A stretch of 56,201 bases of DNA from an uncultured Bacteroidales bacterium (GCA_945921355.1 CAMEKM010000006.1:1-56201); one strand, 5' to 3'. Counted from the stretch's first letter, positions 32,365-42,800 are shown. Notes: a model not told the origin generated them from the letters alone. Translations and numbers: made by a program.

Positions 32365-32799
32365 TTAATTCTCTACAGGCAATGGTATCTCCAATAGCCC
32401 TTCTTCCACCTGTGGCGCTGCTTGTTTTACCGAGATGATCGAATCCACCACATACTGGCTATTGCCGCGCCATGGCAAAGTGCCCAAGTAACGCTTCCAA
32501 TGCAATTTCACTTGACGACTGGAGTTGCTATCTATCTGCTCCGCCACATGCTCATCCACTACCGAGAACTTAAACTCATTCGACTGAATCGTCGCGCTCG
32601 TGTTGTGCGAGTTGTAGCCCGTCTGAATCATCTTGCCCTCATACGTCTTGAAGATAAAACCTTCACGTTGGAAGTAGTTGATATCACCCTCGTTCGTGCC
32701 TTCGCTATATACAAAGAAGAACTTAAAATACACAAATACCGCCAAAGCGACCAACAATACACTCACGATGCTTGTCACTATTTTACCACCTGTATTCAT
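32365..32799 (-). CDS. Membrane-anchored Bacteroidales protein of unknown function
   Basis: A 144-residue protein with one N-terminal transmembrane helix (VTSIVSVLLVALAVFVYFKF) and a soluble domain beginning YSEGTNEGDINYFQREGFIF. It is similar to small Bacteroides proteins that databases have often mislabelled as 6-phosphogluconate dehydrogenase; nothing here supports that enzyme. The rest (KFSVVDEHVAEQ, VKLHWKRYLGTLPWRG) looks like a small beta domain, probably periplasmic. It is the first gene after the promoter at 32851-32882 and precedes the acyl-CoA synthetase. Confidence 0.72.
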   Translation of the reverse strand: MNTGGKIVTSIVSVLLVALAVFVYFKFFFVYSEGTNEGDINYFQREGFIFKTYEGKMIQTGYNSHNTSATIQSNEFKFSVVDEHVAEQIDSNSSRQVKLHWKRYLGTLPWRGNSQYVVDSIISVKQAAPQVEEGLLEIPLPVEN

Positions 32800-32850
32800 A
32801 TTCTTAGCTTTTAATATTATACTTTCAACTATTTAGCCATAAAGAGCGTG

Positions 32851-32882
32851 CAAAGGTACAAAAAAAAATCGGACTATGCAAA
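32851..32882 (-). promoter_or_regulatory. Promoter of the acyl-CoA synthetase transcript
   Basis: On the minus strand, TTTG (32882-32879), 20 bases, TACCTTTG (32858-32851). The first start codon is 52 bases downstream. Confidence 0.82.
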
Positions 32883-32949
32883 TCATTTACGCATAATGTA
32901 TTATTTTTAATAATAATTTAACCTTTTGACTGCTCGCCTTCTCGCCTCA

Positions 32950-33069
32950 TCCCCTATACCCTATAGCTCGCTTGCGAGCGTCCCATAGGCGAAGCCGTCC
33001 TATAGGCGAAGCCGTCCTCTAAACACTAAACACGAGCCGCTCTGCGGCGTCCTACAGCCGCTTTGCGGC
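32950..33069. repeat. Cluster of five variable-stem hairpins
   Basis: Two CCCTATA units lead into GCTCGC-tt-GCGAGC (32966-32979). Then come GGC-gaa-GCC at 32988 and 33005, GCCGC-tct-GCGGC (33036-33048) after CTCTAAACACTAAAC, and GCCGC-ttt-GCGGC (33057-33069). Each of the first four hairpins is followed by GTCC; the last is inside the 3' end of the plug-protein gene and encodes its final residues. Confidence 0.8.
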
Positions 33070-34359
33070 CACCAATCGATCATATCGTCCGCCAAATGGT
33101 CTATAGTACACCCACATACTATATTCATTCTCTGTCTGCCAATGCGAACCCTCTAACGGTAATGTCGTCACACCGTGCTTACCCTGCACATAGTACATAT
33201 AATCATATCCGCCTTGCTTCAAATACGCATACAAATAATAACACTTATGCGCTGCATCATACGCCATCCTATTCAGCGCACTCATCTGATTACCAAATGC
33301 TTCGCCACCCACAAACACATGCCCATCCATCACATACTCATCCACTGGCAGCACAAAATGCACCCACATATATTCCGCCTCCGTATCCACATCATCCGTC
33401 TTCTCGCAGTTCACTATCCATTGTCCATTGGCATCCCTTTCCGTTACATAGGGCAAGCCCTCACGACCTGCATTCCTGTTCTTCGTGCCGCGAACCTCAT
33501 CTATATCCAGCAATGCATGGTATTCGCCCTGAGCATACTCCACCCTATCCACATGATAACCTGCATAATAGGATGAATAAACATCAAAGTGTCGATACTC
33601 ATTTCCGCCCTCAAAGATGAGCGTTTTCTGATTCACATAGCGCAATCTATTCGGCTCCACAAAGGTCGGTTTCTCTACCAGCACTTGATTATCCCATCGG
33701 CCATTCTGCTCTACCACCACTTTCACATCCCCTGCATCGCGCACGTTCAGCGCCTTCGTCTGCACATCGATATCCAACTGTTGATACCTGCCATTCAACT
33801 CAATATCCGTGTTCGACCTAACTTTAGCCTCAATGCCCACCAGTGGCTCCACCACCCGCAGACACACCTCTGCCACTACCCTATCTTGATCACCATCCTC
33901 GTAGATCTGCACCACATAGTTGCCGCTCGCTTTCAGCTGCATATCTTCGTTGGGAAACGCAAACGAGTAGTGCGTATAGGCTTGTTGGGTATTCATCGAG
34001 TGCACATAATCCACAATGTCGGCGGTTGTGAAGCCATCCACATATTCGTAGCTGCTGATGTCACTCTCCGTCCAATCGCTGTTGCAATGCAGCACGCGAT
34101 AGCTATATTGGTGCACATCATGGCTCATCTCATCGAAGCTAATCTCCAAACTATTCTCCGCTTCGCTGCCATCTATCACGCCGCTCTCTGGCAGCACCAG
34201 ATATGGTCTATTGACTGTACCCGAATGCTCCAATGCTTCTACCATATACCGCATACGCAACGTGCGTATATCGCTATCCATCACTTGTGTCCTATGCTGT
34301 GCCTGACATCCTATTGCTATGACCAGCAATATAACTATCCATATGCTCCTCATATGCAT
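33052..34359 (-). CDS. Type IX secretion system plug-like protein (DUF5103)
   Basis: A 435-residue exported protein. The ATG at 34359 gives the signal peptide MHMRSIWIVILLVIAIGCQA; an in-frame TTG overlapping the upstream stop is less likely. DUF5103 features are clear: PYLVLPESGVIDGSEAENSL, EISFDEMSHDVHQYSYRVLH with the following HCNSDWTESDI, VDGFTTADIVDYVHSMNTQQ, and NQKTLIFEGGNEYRHFDVYS. In structural work on T9SS, a protein of this family plugs the periplasmic face of the SprA translocon. The C-terminal AAKRL is encoded by a hairpin repeat. It starts 5 bases after the DUF389 stop, so the two are co-transcribed. Confidence 0.88.
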   Translation of the reverse strand: MHMRSIWIVILLVIAIGCQAQHRTQVMDSDIRTLRMRYMVEALEHSGTVNRPYLVLPESGVIDGSEAENSLEISFDEMSHDVHQYSYRVLHCNSDWTESDISSYEYVDGFTTADIVDYVHSMNTQQAYTHYSFAFPNEDMQLKASGNYVVQIYEDGDQDRVVAEVCLRVVEPLVGIEAKVRSNTDIELNGRYQQLDIDVQTKALNVRDAGDVKVVVEQNGRWDNQVLVEKPTFVEPNRLRYVNQKTLIFEGGNEYRHFDVYSSYYAGYHVDRVEYAQGEYHALLDIDEVRGTKNRNAGREGLPYVTERDANGQWIVNCEKTDDVDTEAEYMWVHFVLPVDEYVMDGHVFVGGEAFGNQMSALNRMAYDAAHKCYYLYAYLKQGGYDYMYYVQGKHGVTTLPLEGSHWQTENEYSMWVYYRPFGGRYDRLVAAKRL

Positions 34360-34364
34360 ATCAA

Positions 34365-35714
34365 TCAATTCTCCTCTTCAAATAGCATCTCCAAATCCGC
34401 CACCTGCAACCTTATTTTTAGCCATTCATATACTCTTGTCTTCTCCTCCTCGCTTGGCATCTCGCTACAATGTGCCACCACTACCACTTGCTTCTCGCTC
34501 ATCACCATATTCTGCTCCAAGGCAGTCCCCTTAGCCAATGTCAGACGCATGATGCTGGGCAGTTGCACTTGCAACTCCTCTGCCAACTGCTTGGCGGGCA
34601 ATTCTTGTTCTTTATAGTGGGCTATCTGCGCATTCAGCACTTTGATCGAATCATCGCGCACCTGGACATTACTTGCATTGGTAGCCATCAAGTTCTTGAC
34701 GATTTCCGTCTCATTGAATCGGTCCACCTGTACCGTCGCATCCTCGTGTATCACGATTTGCGAACGCATGATGCCGTAGTTCTCCGCATCGCGCAGCAGC
34801 ATCTCCTTCGTGTCTTCATTGAGTGTCTCACCAGCCAATCGCAACTCCAGCATATACGGTTTGCTTTCTATATTCACCTGTGAATCATAGATATAGGTCT
34901 TGCCGATATTCTGATTCTTCTTCACGAATCGATTAGCCATCTTCGTAAAATCATTCTCACGAATCACATGATATCCTGTGAAGATACTCGTTGCTGCCAG
35001 CAGGATCACCAATGCATACGATAGGATAAAAAACCTCGTACGATGTTGCTCCACGGTCTTCACGGGGAACTTCAGGAACTTTGCCATCAGGTATGCCGCC
35101 ATGGCGATAAAGATGCAGTTGATGCTAAACAAGAACAGCGCTCCTACGGTATATCGCCAACTCAGATTGGCTATTCCGTACCCTACCGTACATAGTGGTG
35201 GCATCAAGGCGGTAGCAATCGCCACGCCAGAGATCACAGTACCCTTCTCCTTGCGAGCAGTCTCAAGCACACCAGCCAAACCGCCAAACAAAGCGATAAA
35301 CACGTCATATATCGTAGGTCGTGTACGCGCCAAAAGCTCGGTTGGGTTGTCGATTTCCAGCGGAGTGAGTATAAAGTACAGCGTGGCTGCCAGCAAACTG
35401 ATTCCTACCATGATCAGCAGGTTCTTGATGGAGAACAGCACCAATTCTCCATCGTTGGTTCCTAATCCCAGTCCGAGTCCTGTGATAGGTCCCATAAGGG
35501 GTGAGATCAGCATGGCGCCGATGATGACGGGTATGGAGTTGACATTGAGTCCCACGCTGGCTATGATGATAGCCACAAAGAGGATATATACGTTCGGTCC
35601 ACGAAAGGGGATATTCTTTCGGATGTTCTCGCTCGCAGCAGGAATATCCACGTCATTAGTCAGATTGAGGGTTGTCTTGAGAAATTCTCTGACGGTATTA
35701 AAATTCAGTTTCAT
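34365..35714 (-). CDS. DUF389 (TIGR00341-type) membrane protein
   Basis: A 449-residue inner-membrane protein of unknown function. The DUF389 core is visible at residues about 30-230: IIASVGLNVNSIPVIIGAML, ISPLMGPITGLGLGLGTND, GLAGVLETARKEKGTVISGV, ATALMPPLCTVGYGIAN. Six or so transmembrane helices are followed by a soluble C-terminal domain of about 200 residues that is not recognised. Its promoter (35740-35771) lies back to back with that of tRNA-Thr. The downstream plug-like protein gene overlaps its transcript. Confidence 0.88.
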   Translation of the reverse strand: MKLNFNTVREFLKTTLNLTNDVDIPAASENIRKNIPFRGPNVYILFVAIIIASVGLNVNSIPVIIGAMLISPLMGPITGLGLGLGTNDGELVLFSIKNLLIMVGISLLAATLYFILTPLEIDNPTELLARTRPTIYDVFIALFGGLAGVLETARKEKGTVISGVAIATALMPPLCTVGYGIANLSWRYTVGALFLFSINCIFIAMAAYLMAKFLKFPVKTVEQHRTRFFILSYALVILLAATSIFTGYHVIRENDFTKMANRFVKKNQNIGKTYIYDSQVNIESKPYMLELRLAGETLNEDTKEMLLRDAENYGIMRSQIVIHEDATVQVDRFNETEIVKNLMATNASNVQVRDDSIKVLNAQIAHYKEQELPAKQLAEELQVQLPSIMRLTLAKGTALEQNMVMSEKQVVVVAHCSEMPSEEEKTRVYEWLKIRLQVADLEMLFEEEN

Positions 35715-35739
35715 AATACTAATTTCTTATTTCCGCCGA

Positions 35740-35771
35740 CAAAATTACAAAAATTTGCTCAAATACGCAAA
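35740..35771 (-). promoter_or_regulatory. Promoter of the DUF389-plug operon
   Basis: On the minus strand TTTG (35771-35768), 20 bases, TAATTTTG (35747-35740). Its -33 box is 4 bases from the -33 box of the divergent tRNA-Thr promoter. Confidence 0.75.
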
Positions 35772-35775
35772 AAAA

Positions 35776-35807
35776 TTTGCATATTTCCGAAAAAAGCAGT
35801 ACTTTTG
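35776..35807 (+). promoter_or_regulatory. Promoter of tRNA-Thr
   Basis: TTTG at 35776-35779, 20 bases, TACTTTTG at 35800-35807. The tRNA starts 210 bases downstream, an unusually long leader. Confidence 0.8.
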
Positions 35808-35835
35808 CACCCGCATTCGGTAATCTCGCACACAG

Positions 35836-35987
35836 AATCCCGCTCTGCGGAATTAAAGTGCTCGATACCTCCGCTCTCAAATCAAACTCACGAAGTTTGA
35901 TTTGTACTCCTTGAAATACTAACCAAAACTTCGTGAGTTTTGGTTAAAAGGAGGAATGGCGGTCGCCCCAAGGACGCTAAAAGCGTC
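35836..35987 (+). promoter_or_regulatory. Hairpin-rich leader of tRNA-Thr
   Basis: Four hairpins: CCGC-tct-GCGG (35840-35850); AAATCAAACT with AGTTTGATTT (35879-35903), loop CACGA; AACCAAAACT with AGTTTTGGTT (35921-35945), loop TCGTG; GACGCT-aaa-AGCGTC (35973-35987). The loops of the two middle hairpins are exact complements, and a 15-base helix between 35884-35898 and 35926-35940 is an alternative fold. No coding potential. Confidence 0.7.
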
Positions 35988-36017
35988 GTTCATGCGACAA
36001 GCACATTCCGACGTGTT

Positions 36018-36090
<73 letters not shown>

Positions 36091-36098
36091 CAAAAGAA

Positions 36099-36130
36099 GG
36101 AAGAGGGTTTCTGCCCTCTTCTTCTTTTTT
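36099..36130 (+). terminator. Terminator after tRNA-Thr
   Basis: GAAGAGGG (36100-36107) pairs with CCCTCTTC (36114-36121), followed by TTCTTTTTTTT. Confidence 0.85.
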
Positions 36131-36224
36131 TTGTGCCATCTGTCACGAACGAGAACCGTTAAGGGGTCCCCTAAACGCTCGTGGCGTTTTGGGGAGGAGC
36201 GAAGGCTTCCATCCCCTTATCAAT

Positions 36225-36268
36225 TACGTAGGATATACGTAACATATACGTAGGATACACGTAAGATA
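36225..36268. repeat. 11-bp tandem array (TACGTAnnATA), four units
   Basis: TACGTAGGATA, TACGTAACATA, TACGTAGGATA, CACGTAAGATA. It is preceded by TCAAT, exactly as in the longer array at 54796. It lies about 110 bases before the promoter of the giant secreted protein genes. Confidence 0.92.
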
Positions 36269-36378
36269 ACCCTGTTAATAACCAAGGAACACCGAATCTC
36301 CCATCGCACACAGGGCATCTTATAATGAAACAAGACCATATAGAACCCACAAAAAAAACACACTTTTTTTCGTCAACG

Positions 36379-36410
36379 TTTGCATAATTCAAAAAAAAAT
36401 AGTAATTTTG
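36379..36410 (+). promoter_or_regulatory. Promoter of the giant secreted-protein genes
   Basis: TTTG at 36379-36382, 20 bases, TAATTTTG at 36403-36410. The ATG at 36519 follows 108 bases later. Confidence 0.8.
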
Positions 36411-36518
36411 CCCCCAAAACGTTTGCGCATCTATTTTTTTCTACTATTAGGTAAAAAAAGACGAGCTTATTATCGTGAAAAAACAACATTTAGCTAAATA
36501 ATTAATAACATAAAAATC

Positions 36519-39500
36519 ATGAAAAAAATTACACTATTTTTAGTTGCGATATTCGCAATGAATTTATTCTCGTTTGCGCAAGCACCACAAATGAGCGGTA
36601 CTTATACCGTAGGTACAGGTGGTACTTATAATTACGCATCAATGGCTGAAGCTGGTATGGCAATTAAGGCAGCTGAATTCACAGGTGATGTGACATTACT
36701 TATTTGTACAGATTTGACAGAAACCATCAACACGGGTATTGTCAACAAATCTGAGTACACATTGACCATCCGTCCTGACAAGGATGAGGATCGTACAATT
36801 ACTTACACGACTACAGAAGACAACGTTGGTCCTACTGGTGTTTTTGTGATTGGTGGTGATATGACTATGACTCCTAGTACTACCATCGGTTGGGCTTCTG
36901 TTCCTACAAAGAATGTAATCGTTGATGGTGCTGCCGAAGGCAAAACGACACCTCGTTTGAAAATTACTACAGGCAAGTGGGGTACTGGCTTTTTGATTTA
37001 TGGTGATGTGCAAGATTGTGTAGTTAAGAATTGTATTCTTGAAAATACTGGTACTGCAAGTGCGAACTACGCATTAACATTTCGTTCTGAAAAATATGGC
37101 TCAACTTCAAAAGATGTAGGACCTAAAAATTGTCTTGTAGAAAATTGTGTGCTGGAAGCTACACATACCTCAAAATCTCAAACAGTATATTTTAATGGCA
37201 TTCAAGCAAGCTCTGCAGCAGGGTATCCTGCTAATATTACTATTCGCAATTGTAATATCAAGGCTCATACACGAGGTATGTTCTTGAACGGAGTAAATGG
37301 ATTAAACATAGAAGGTTGTACATTTGATATGTCAGATATGGCATCTGGTTATTTGTGCCATGGAATTTTTGGTAATATCGCGAAAGGTGTCATTAATGTG
37401 ACGGGTAATAAGTTTATCAAAAACTCTACAAATAATACCAATGCAGGAGAATATGGATTGCAAACAATTACTGCGTCAGGTGGTGCAACTGTTTGGGTAA
37501 TTGAAAATAACTACTTCGCAGGTTACGATGCGTTGGCTTCTGGAACAACAACAGTAGAATCTCGTTTGTTAGGAATTCGTTGCGGTGACTCTTGCGTAGT
37601 TCGCCACAATACTTTCTACATGCCAAAACTTACTTATGCTCCAGGTACTGCGCTTGTCGGAACACATGCCATAACTCTCCTTTGGTTAGCTGGTTCAAAA
37701 CAATATCCTGTACAGAACAATATCTTTATTTGTGAAGAAACTACTGCTAATGTTAGTTTGATTCGCGGAGGATTGAATCCTAATGTTACAGGTAACGTGT
37801 TCTTCCACAACGGAGGTAATGCTGCTATTGTTGCTGCCGCTCCTTCTTGCATGACTTTCGCTGATTTAGAGACTTCATATCCAGCTCAAGCTGCAACTTC
37901 TAAATGGACAAACGTAACATTTACAGATGCTGCTAATTGTGATTTGTCTTTGGCTGGTAGTTCAGATGGTGACATTAATCTATCCGTAGATCGTTTGGAT
38001 GATGTGCTGACTGATATTGAGGGAACAGAGCGTGGAGAAAAAACATATGCAGGTGCTTATGAAGGAACTCACTTCCAATACACAGTGGTTGCATTGACCA
38101 ATGACGAAAATAAAGGTACTGTGAGTGGCGCAGGTGCATATTATTATGGTACAGAGGTGACGCTGACCGCAATGCCAAAACCAGGTTACAAACTTCTCTA
38201 TTGGAGTGACCGTTCTACCGAGAACCCACGCAACATCACAATGACCAAGAATGAGGCGCTCTCCGCATACTTTGTAAAGGAATATGTAGTAGAGCCTACA
38301 TTTACTATTGAGAAAGTTTGGGAGAACACCAATGTGCCTGCTTCTACCAATAATGGCCATCAGGCAGTAGGATGGGATGGAAAGATTTATATGAAAGACC
38401 GTTTGAATGCCACAATTAATGTTTATACAGAGACAGGTTCTGAACTATATGCACAATTAGGAAGTACTGTCACAGATCCTGCAGGTGATCAACCAATTGC
38501 TGTGGATGAAGCTGGAAATCTGATTGTTCGTAGCGGTTCAAGTATTTTCTATGATTCTCCTACTCAAATAAGTATCTTCCGAAAAGACGAAACTACTCCA
38601 AAAGTAATAAACTTTGAATTACCTGTCACTGGTCGCTGTGATTTCATTTCTGCTTCAGGCAATATCTTCAGTGCAGAAGGTGGATATGTATATTTCTACT
38701 GCCAAAATACAACAGTGGTTAACCGCGTCAAGATCACCAATGGTGCTGCTACCGAAGCAGATGTAACTGTGGATGTAGTAGGTGACAATATCACCGCAGG
38801 TAACTCACAAAACCATGTAATGGTAGATATCTTTGGCAACTTGGTTGCACATAGTCGTTCTAATGGTGTTAACGCTATCAATGTTCTTACTAATGAGTCA
38901 CAAGCATTTGCCTTGCCAAGCATTAAGATGGGTACTCTTGGCGGTTGCTCATTCGAATTAGGAGGTAAAGAGTTCTGGGCATACAATGTAGGTACGACTA
39001 ACTACAATAGCGAATGGAATATCTACAACATGACAGATAAGAAATTCCTATCTGAAGAAACATTCTACGCTAAGAACAAAACTGACAAGAATTTAGCTGC
39101 TAACTGGCTCAACGTACAAGTAGTTGATGAGAACACAGCTTATATCTATCAATTCTGTCCTACAGTTGCTGTTGCTGTTTGGAAAGTAACGATGCACGAG
39201 GTTGTACTCCGCGACACTGAAAACAACGAAGAACTATTAACTGCTTTGAATAGTAAAACTACAAACGTATCCGTATATCGTAGCCTCAAAGCAGGAATGT
39301 ACAACACCCTTTGCTTGCCATTCTCTTTAGCATCATTCACTGGCACTCCATTAGAGAACGCTACCGTATGGCAATACAATGGCGCAACAGTAGAAAACGA
39401 AACCACCAACAAAGAGATATTCCTCAACTTCGAAGAGGTAAATGCTATCGAGGCAGGCAAACCATATTTGGTAGAGCCAGCCACCGACATTGCGGCACCT

Positions 39501-39881
39501 ATGGAGTTTAAGAATGTTACCATCTCTACCACAGTTGGTAGTAACGTAGCACAAGGTGCAGTCACTATGCACGGTATTCTCCACCCTACTCCATTGCAAG
39601 CCGACGACAAGAGTATCCTTTTCTTGGTAGAGAACAACAATCTTGCTTGGGCAAATGAAACTGCCAACATGAATGGTATGCGTGCATACTTCAAGGTCAA
39701 TGACAAAAGTCTCCTTTCCGCGCGCACACGTGCATATATAAGGAGAGAACCTACGGTAACTACCGATATGGAAAATATCACCACTACAGAAACCGAAATC
39801 AAAAAAGTAATATACAACAACAATCTGTATATCCTTCGCGGAGAAGAAGTATATACCATCCAAGGAAATAGAATTAAATAA
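36519..39881 (+). CDS. Large secreted beta-helix protein with InlB B-repeat and C-terminal module
   Basis: An 1120-residue exported protein. Signal peptide 1-20 (FSFAQ). Residues about 25-510 look like a right-handed parallel beta-helix (repeated N-x-I/V-x-N-C strands such as DCVVKNCILENTG and NITIRNCNIKAHT), a fold of polysaccharide lyases and adhesins. A divergent InlB B-repeat follows (YYYGTEVTLTAMPKPGYKLL, about 517-588), then a region resembling beta-propeller blades (600-890). Last is a C-terminal module (about 897-1120) with GMYNTLCLPF and the end IYNNNLYILRGEEVYTIQGN. The module is shared with the next gene, 11 bases downstream. The ending may be a sorting signal. No catalytic motif is identifiable. 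Confidence 0.82.
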   Translation: MKKITLFLVAIFAMNLFSFAQAPQMSGTYTVGTGGTYNYASMAEAGMAIKAAEFTGDVTLLICTDLTETINTGIVNKSEYTLTIRPDKDEDRTITYTTTEDNVGPTGVFVIGGDMTMTPSTTIGWASVPTKNVIVDGAAEGKTTPRLKITTGKWGTGFLIYGDVQDCVVKNCILENTGTASANYALTFRSEKYGSTSKDVGPKNCLVENCVLEATHTSKSQTVYFNGIQASSAAGYPANITIRNCNIKAHTRGMFLNGVNGLNIEGCTFDMSDMASGYLCHGIFGNIAKGVINVTGNKFIKNSTNNTNAGEYGLQTITASGGATVWVIENNYFAGYDALASGTTTVESRLLGIRCGDSCVVRHNTFYMPKLTYAPGTALVGTHAITLLWLAGSKQYPVQNNIFICEETTANVSLIRGGLNPNVTGNVFFHNGGNAAIVAAAPSCMTFADLETSYPAQAATSKWTNVTFTDAANCDLSLAGSSDGDINLSVDRLDDVLTDIEGTERGEKTYAGAYEGTHFQYTVVALTNDENKGTVSGAGAYYYGTEVTLTAMPKPGYKLLYWSDRSTENPRNITMTKNEALSAYFVKEYVVEPTFTIEKVWENTNVPASTNNGHQAVGWDGKIYMKDRLNATINVYTETGSELYAQLGSTVTDPAGDQPIAVDEAGNLIVRSGSSIFYDSPTQISIFRKDETTPKVINFELPVTGRCDFISASGNIFSAEGGYVYFYCQNTTVVNRVKITNGAATEADVTVDVVGDNITAGNSQNHVMVDIFGNLVAHSRSNGVNAINVLTNESQAFALPSIKMGTLGGCSFELGGKEFWAYNVGTTNYNSEWNIYNMTDKKFLSEETFYAKNKTDKNLAANWLNVQVVDENTAYIYQFCPTVAVAVWKVTMHEVVLRDTENNEELLTALNSKTTNVSVYRSLKAGMYNTLCLPFSLASFTGTPLENATVWQYNGATVENETTNKEIFLNFEEVNAIEAGKPYLVEPATDIAAPMEFKNVTISTTVGSNVAQGAVTMHGILHPTPLQADDKSILFLVENNNLAWANETANMNGMRAYFKVNDKSLLSARTRAYIRREPTVTTDMENITTTETEIKKVIYNNNLYILRGEEVYTIQGNRIK

Positions 39882-39892
39882 TTATCATACGT

Positions 39893-42800
39893 ATGATATT
39901 TATCAAATCCCTACTCGTATTCATATCAATAGCAACTCTTACAGCATCTGCGGCGAATATCAGAGTGTATATCAACCCTGGTCATGGTAGTTGGGGCCCC
40001 AGCTGTCGTCCACAAGCCACCATTCCCTACCCTGCATTATCATCAGGGCGTCCTGATACATTGGGGTTCTACGAATCGAACACCAATCTATGGAAAGCAC
40101 TTGCCTTGGAAGAAAAACTGCTTGCTGCTGGTGGATTTGATGTCAAGTTATCACGTCGCGCAAGTGGTCCATATCCATATGCAGGTGACGATAAGACGTA
40201 TAATAAAGCATTAACAACCATATGTGCCGAAGCTGAGGCTTACAATGCCGATTATTATATCTCCATTCACTCAAATGCTGGACCTATTGGAAATGCCGAT
40301 GGTACATCCAATTTTGCCAACTATCCTTTAATCTTATATCGAGGCAAAACAGGTAGCCCAAAAGTCACCAACAGCGACAAAATGGCTAAAGCTTCAATAG
40401 CACGCTTGTATGAAGTATTTTACACAACAGCAAAAACTCAAGGTGGAGGACCTGAATTTACATCAGCTAAATCTCCTACCAATCCGTATATAGCAGGCGA
40501 CCTCACTTTCTACAACTCCCCAGCTACTGATGGTTATTTGGGTGCATTAAAACATAGTATTCCAGGTTTCTTATCCGAAGGATATTTCCATACGTATAGC
40601 CCAGCCCGTCACCGTGCATTAAATACCGATTGGTGTCGTCAAGAGGGAATCCGATACTATCGTGGTATCATGGATTACTATGGCAAACCTAAAGAGACTG
40701 TAGGCTATATCATGGGATATATTCGCACAAAAGCAGAAACATTAACCAACGATCCACTTTATTTACCTCATAACGTATCAAATGACAAATATCTACCTAT
40801 CAATGGCGCTAAAGTAGTGTTGCGCAATTCCAGTGGCAAGCTAATTCGCTGTAACTGCTATCCATATGTAAAGCGTCAACTGACCAACCAACCATACTAT
40901 ACTACCGATAATAACTACAATGGTATATTCATGTTCGAAAACCTCGAACCAGGAACCTATAGCATTTCGGTACACAAGAGTGGCTACGAAGATTATCAAA
41001 CAACGGTCACAGTGACAGCAGATAAGACCACTTACCCAGAGATATTCCTCACTCCTGGTATAGGCACTGAGCCAGACGTCAGCGGAGATAGTGAAGGTGG
41101 TATTGTTGCTGAGTACATCGGAATGAAGCAGACATATGTCAATCAATCGATTGGAAATGCAATCACAGGCAAGACCATTCGCCGCGCTATATACGGAAAT
41201 GGAGTGATGTATATCTTGGCAGTAGATGCAAGCAAGAACCCTACCCTGCTTGCTGTTGATCCTACTACACACACCGTCATGGCAGAATTACCAACCAACT
41301 TCTGTGTAGTTAATTCTCCAGAAGGCTACAAGCTGAGCGATATCGCATTGACATCAGATAGCGTGTTGATTGGTTGTAGTATGGATACCGTATGCCATAT
41401 TGGTCAATATGGATCATCTACCACATGGAATCTATACAAATGGACACGCAACGGCAACACATGGACTGGTAGCAAATGGTTCTCACGTGCATCAAACGAA
41501 ACTTCTGGCAACTACCTTCATGCAATGACAGGTAGTACCATTGCTTATTCAGGCTCATTTAATAGCGGAACGATTCTCACCACAGCATACTCCACCGCAG
41601 GAACTGCCAAAAACATGCGCTTGGTGCGTTATCAAATAGCCAATGGTGAATATAGTAGCGAAATGCGCAACAATTTCCCAAATACAGGAGACAATGCCAA
41701 TAAGTTCTCTGCTGCCGATGATAAATATGGTGCAGAACACCAACTAACAGTTTCTCCACGAGGTAGCAATCGCTATGTCTTATCATCAAAAACGCAACCA
41801 GCATTTGAATTTGCCTTTACCACTTCTTCTACTGGCTCCGAGCCAAGTTTTATAGGAACATCCCCATCTATCAAGTATGGAGCCAACTATATTACATATT
41901 CAGGCAAGCCACTGATGGTAGCACCTAAAACAGATGGAAGTGGCAATAACATTGGTGTAGAATTATACAACATTACCAATGGTCTTAATAATGCCACATT
42001 GATTGAAACTACCAATACTACTTTAGATGCCACTACTCCAACCTACGTTATGGCTGCTGGATTAGTAGAAAATGAAGACATTACTTTATATCTGCTCAAA
42101 GACAATTTATTAAGCGCATTTACCAATAAAGGGGTTGTTATCCCTGTCGTTCCACATATTTGTGCATATGATTTAAATGTAACATCCAATGGTAGTAACT
42201 ATGAATTTACTTTCAATGCAAATACCGATGCGCTTAATGCCAATATCATCTTCTATGATAACCAATCGGGAAATTCAGTAGGTACATTACCTTTGAATAA
42301 TGTGGTTAAAGGCGAAAATAGTTTCATTATTCCAGCGGCTGACTTGCCTGGCACAAACGGACAAGTATTGAATTGGGCTGTAGATTTAGAAACATACCCT
42401 GTAAAGGAGTGGCAGAAAGTATATTCAACAACCGATTATAACTTTACTCGCCCATTTATTTCGATCAATAATTCACCCGAATCCCCATATTTTCAATATC
42501 TATATATCGCAGAACGTCAAGGAGCCAATAATGCAAATAATGGCTTATATGCATTTAAGCCAGATTATATCCGTATCAATAACACGGCATATAAAGGCGG
42601 ACGCAGCATCATCGGGTCTATATATCGCAGTTATGTAGATGATCAAGGATACGTATGGTTTGCTGATGGTTCTGATGATTATTCAGGAATTTTGGTTGCA
42701 GATCCTGCTAATTTATCAGGTACATTTTCCGAGTTTTTTGTTGGAGAACGTCAATCTGGTGGTTTAATAAAGAATGGTAATATAGAAGTAGGTTCAAGTT

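Noticed and set aside
32365..32799. 6-phosphogluconate dehydrogenase, a label given to similar Bacteroides proteins
   Set aside because: At 144 residues with an N-terminal membrane helix and no Rossmann motif it cannot be that enzyme.
33589..34617. 342-residue plus-strand open frame opposite the plug-like and DUF389 genes
   Set aside because: It spans two clear minus-strand genes, is His/Ile-rich and lacks any recognisable motif.
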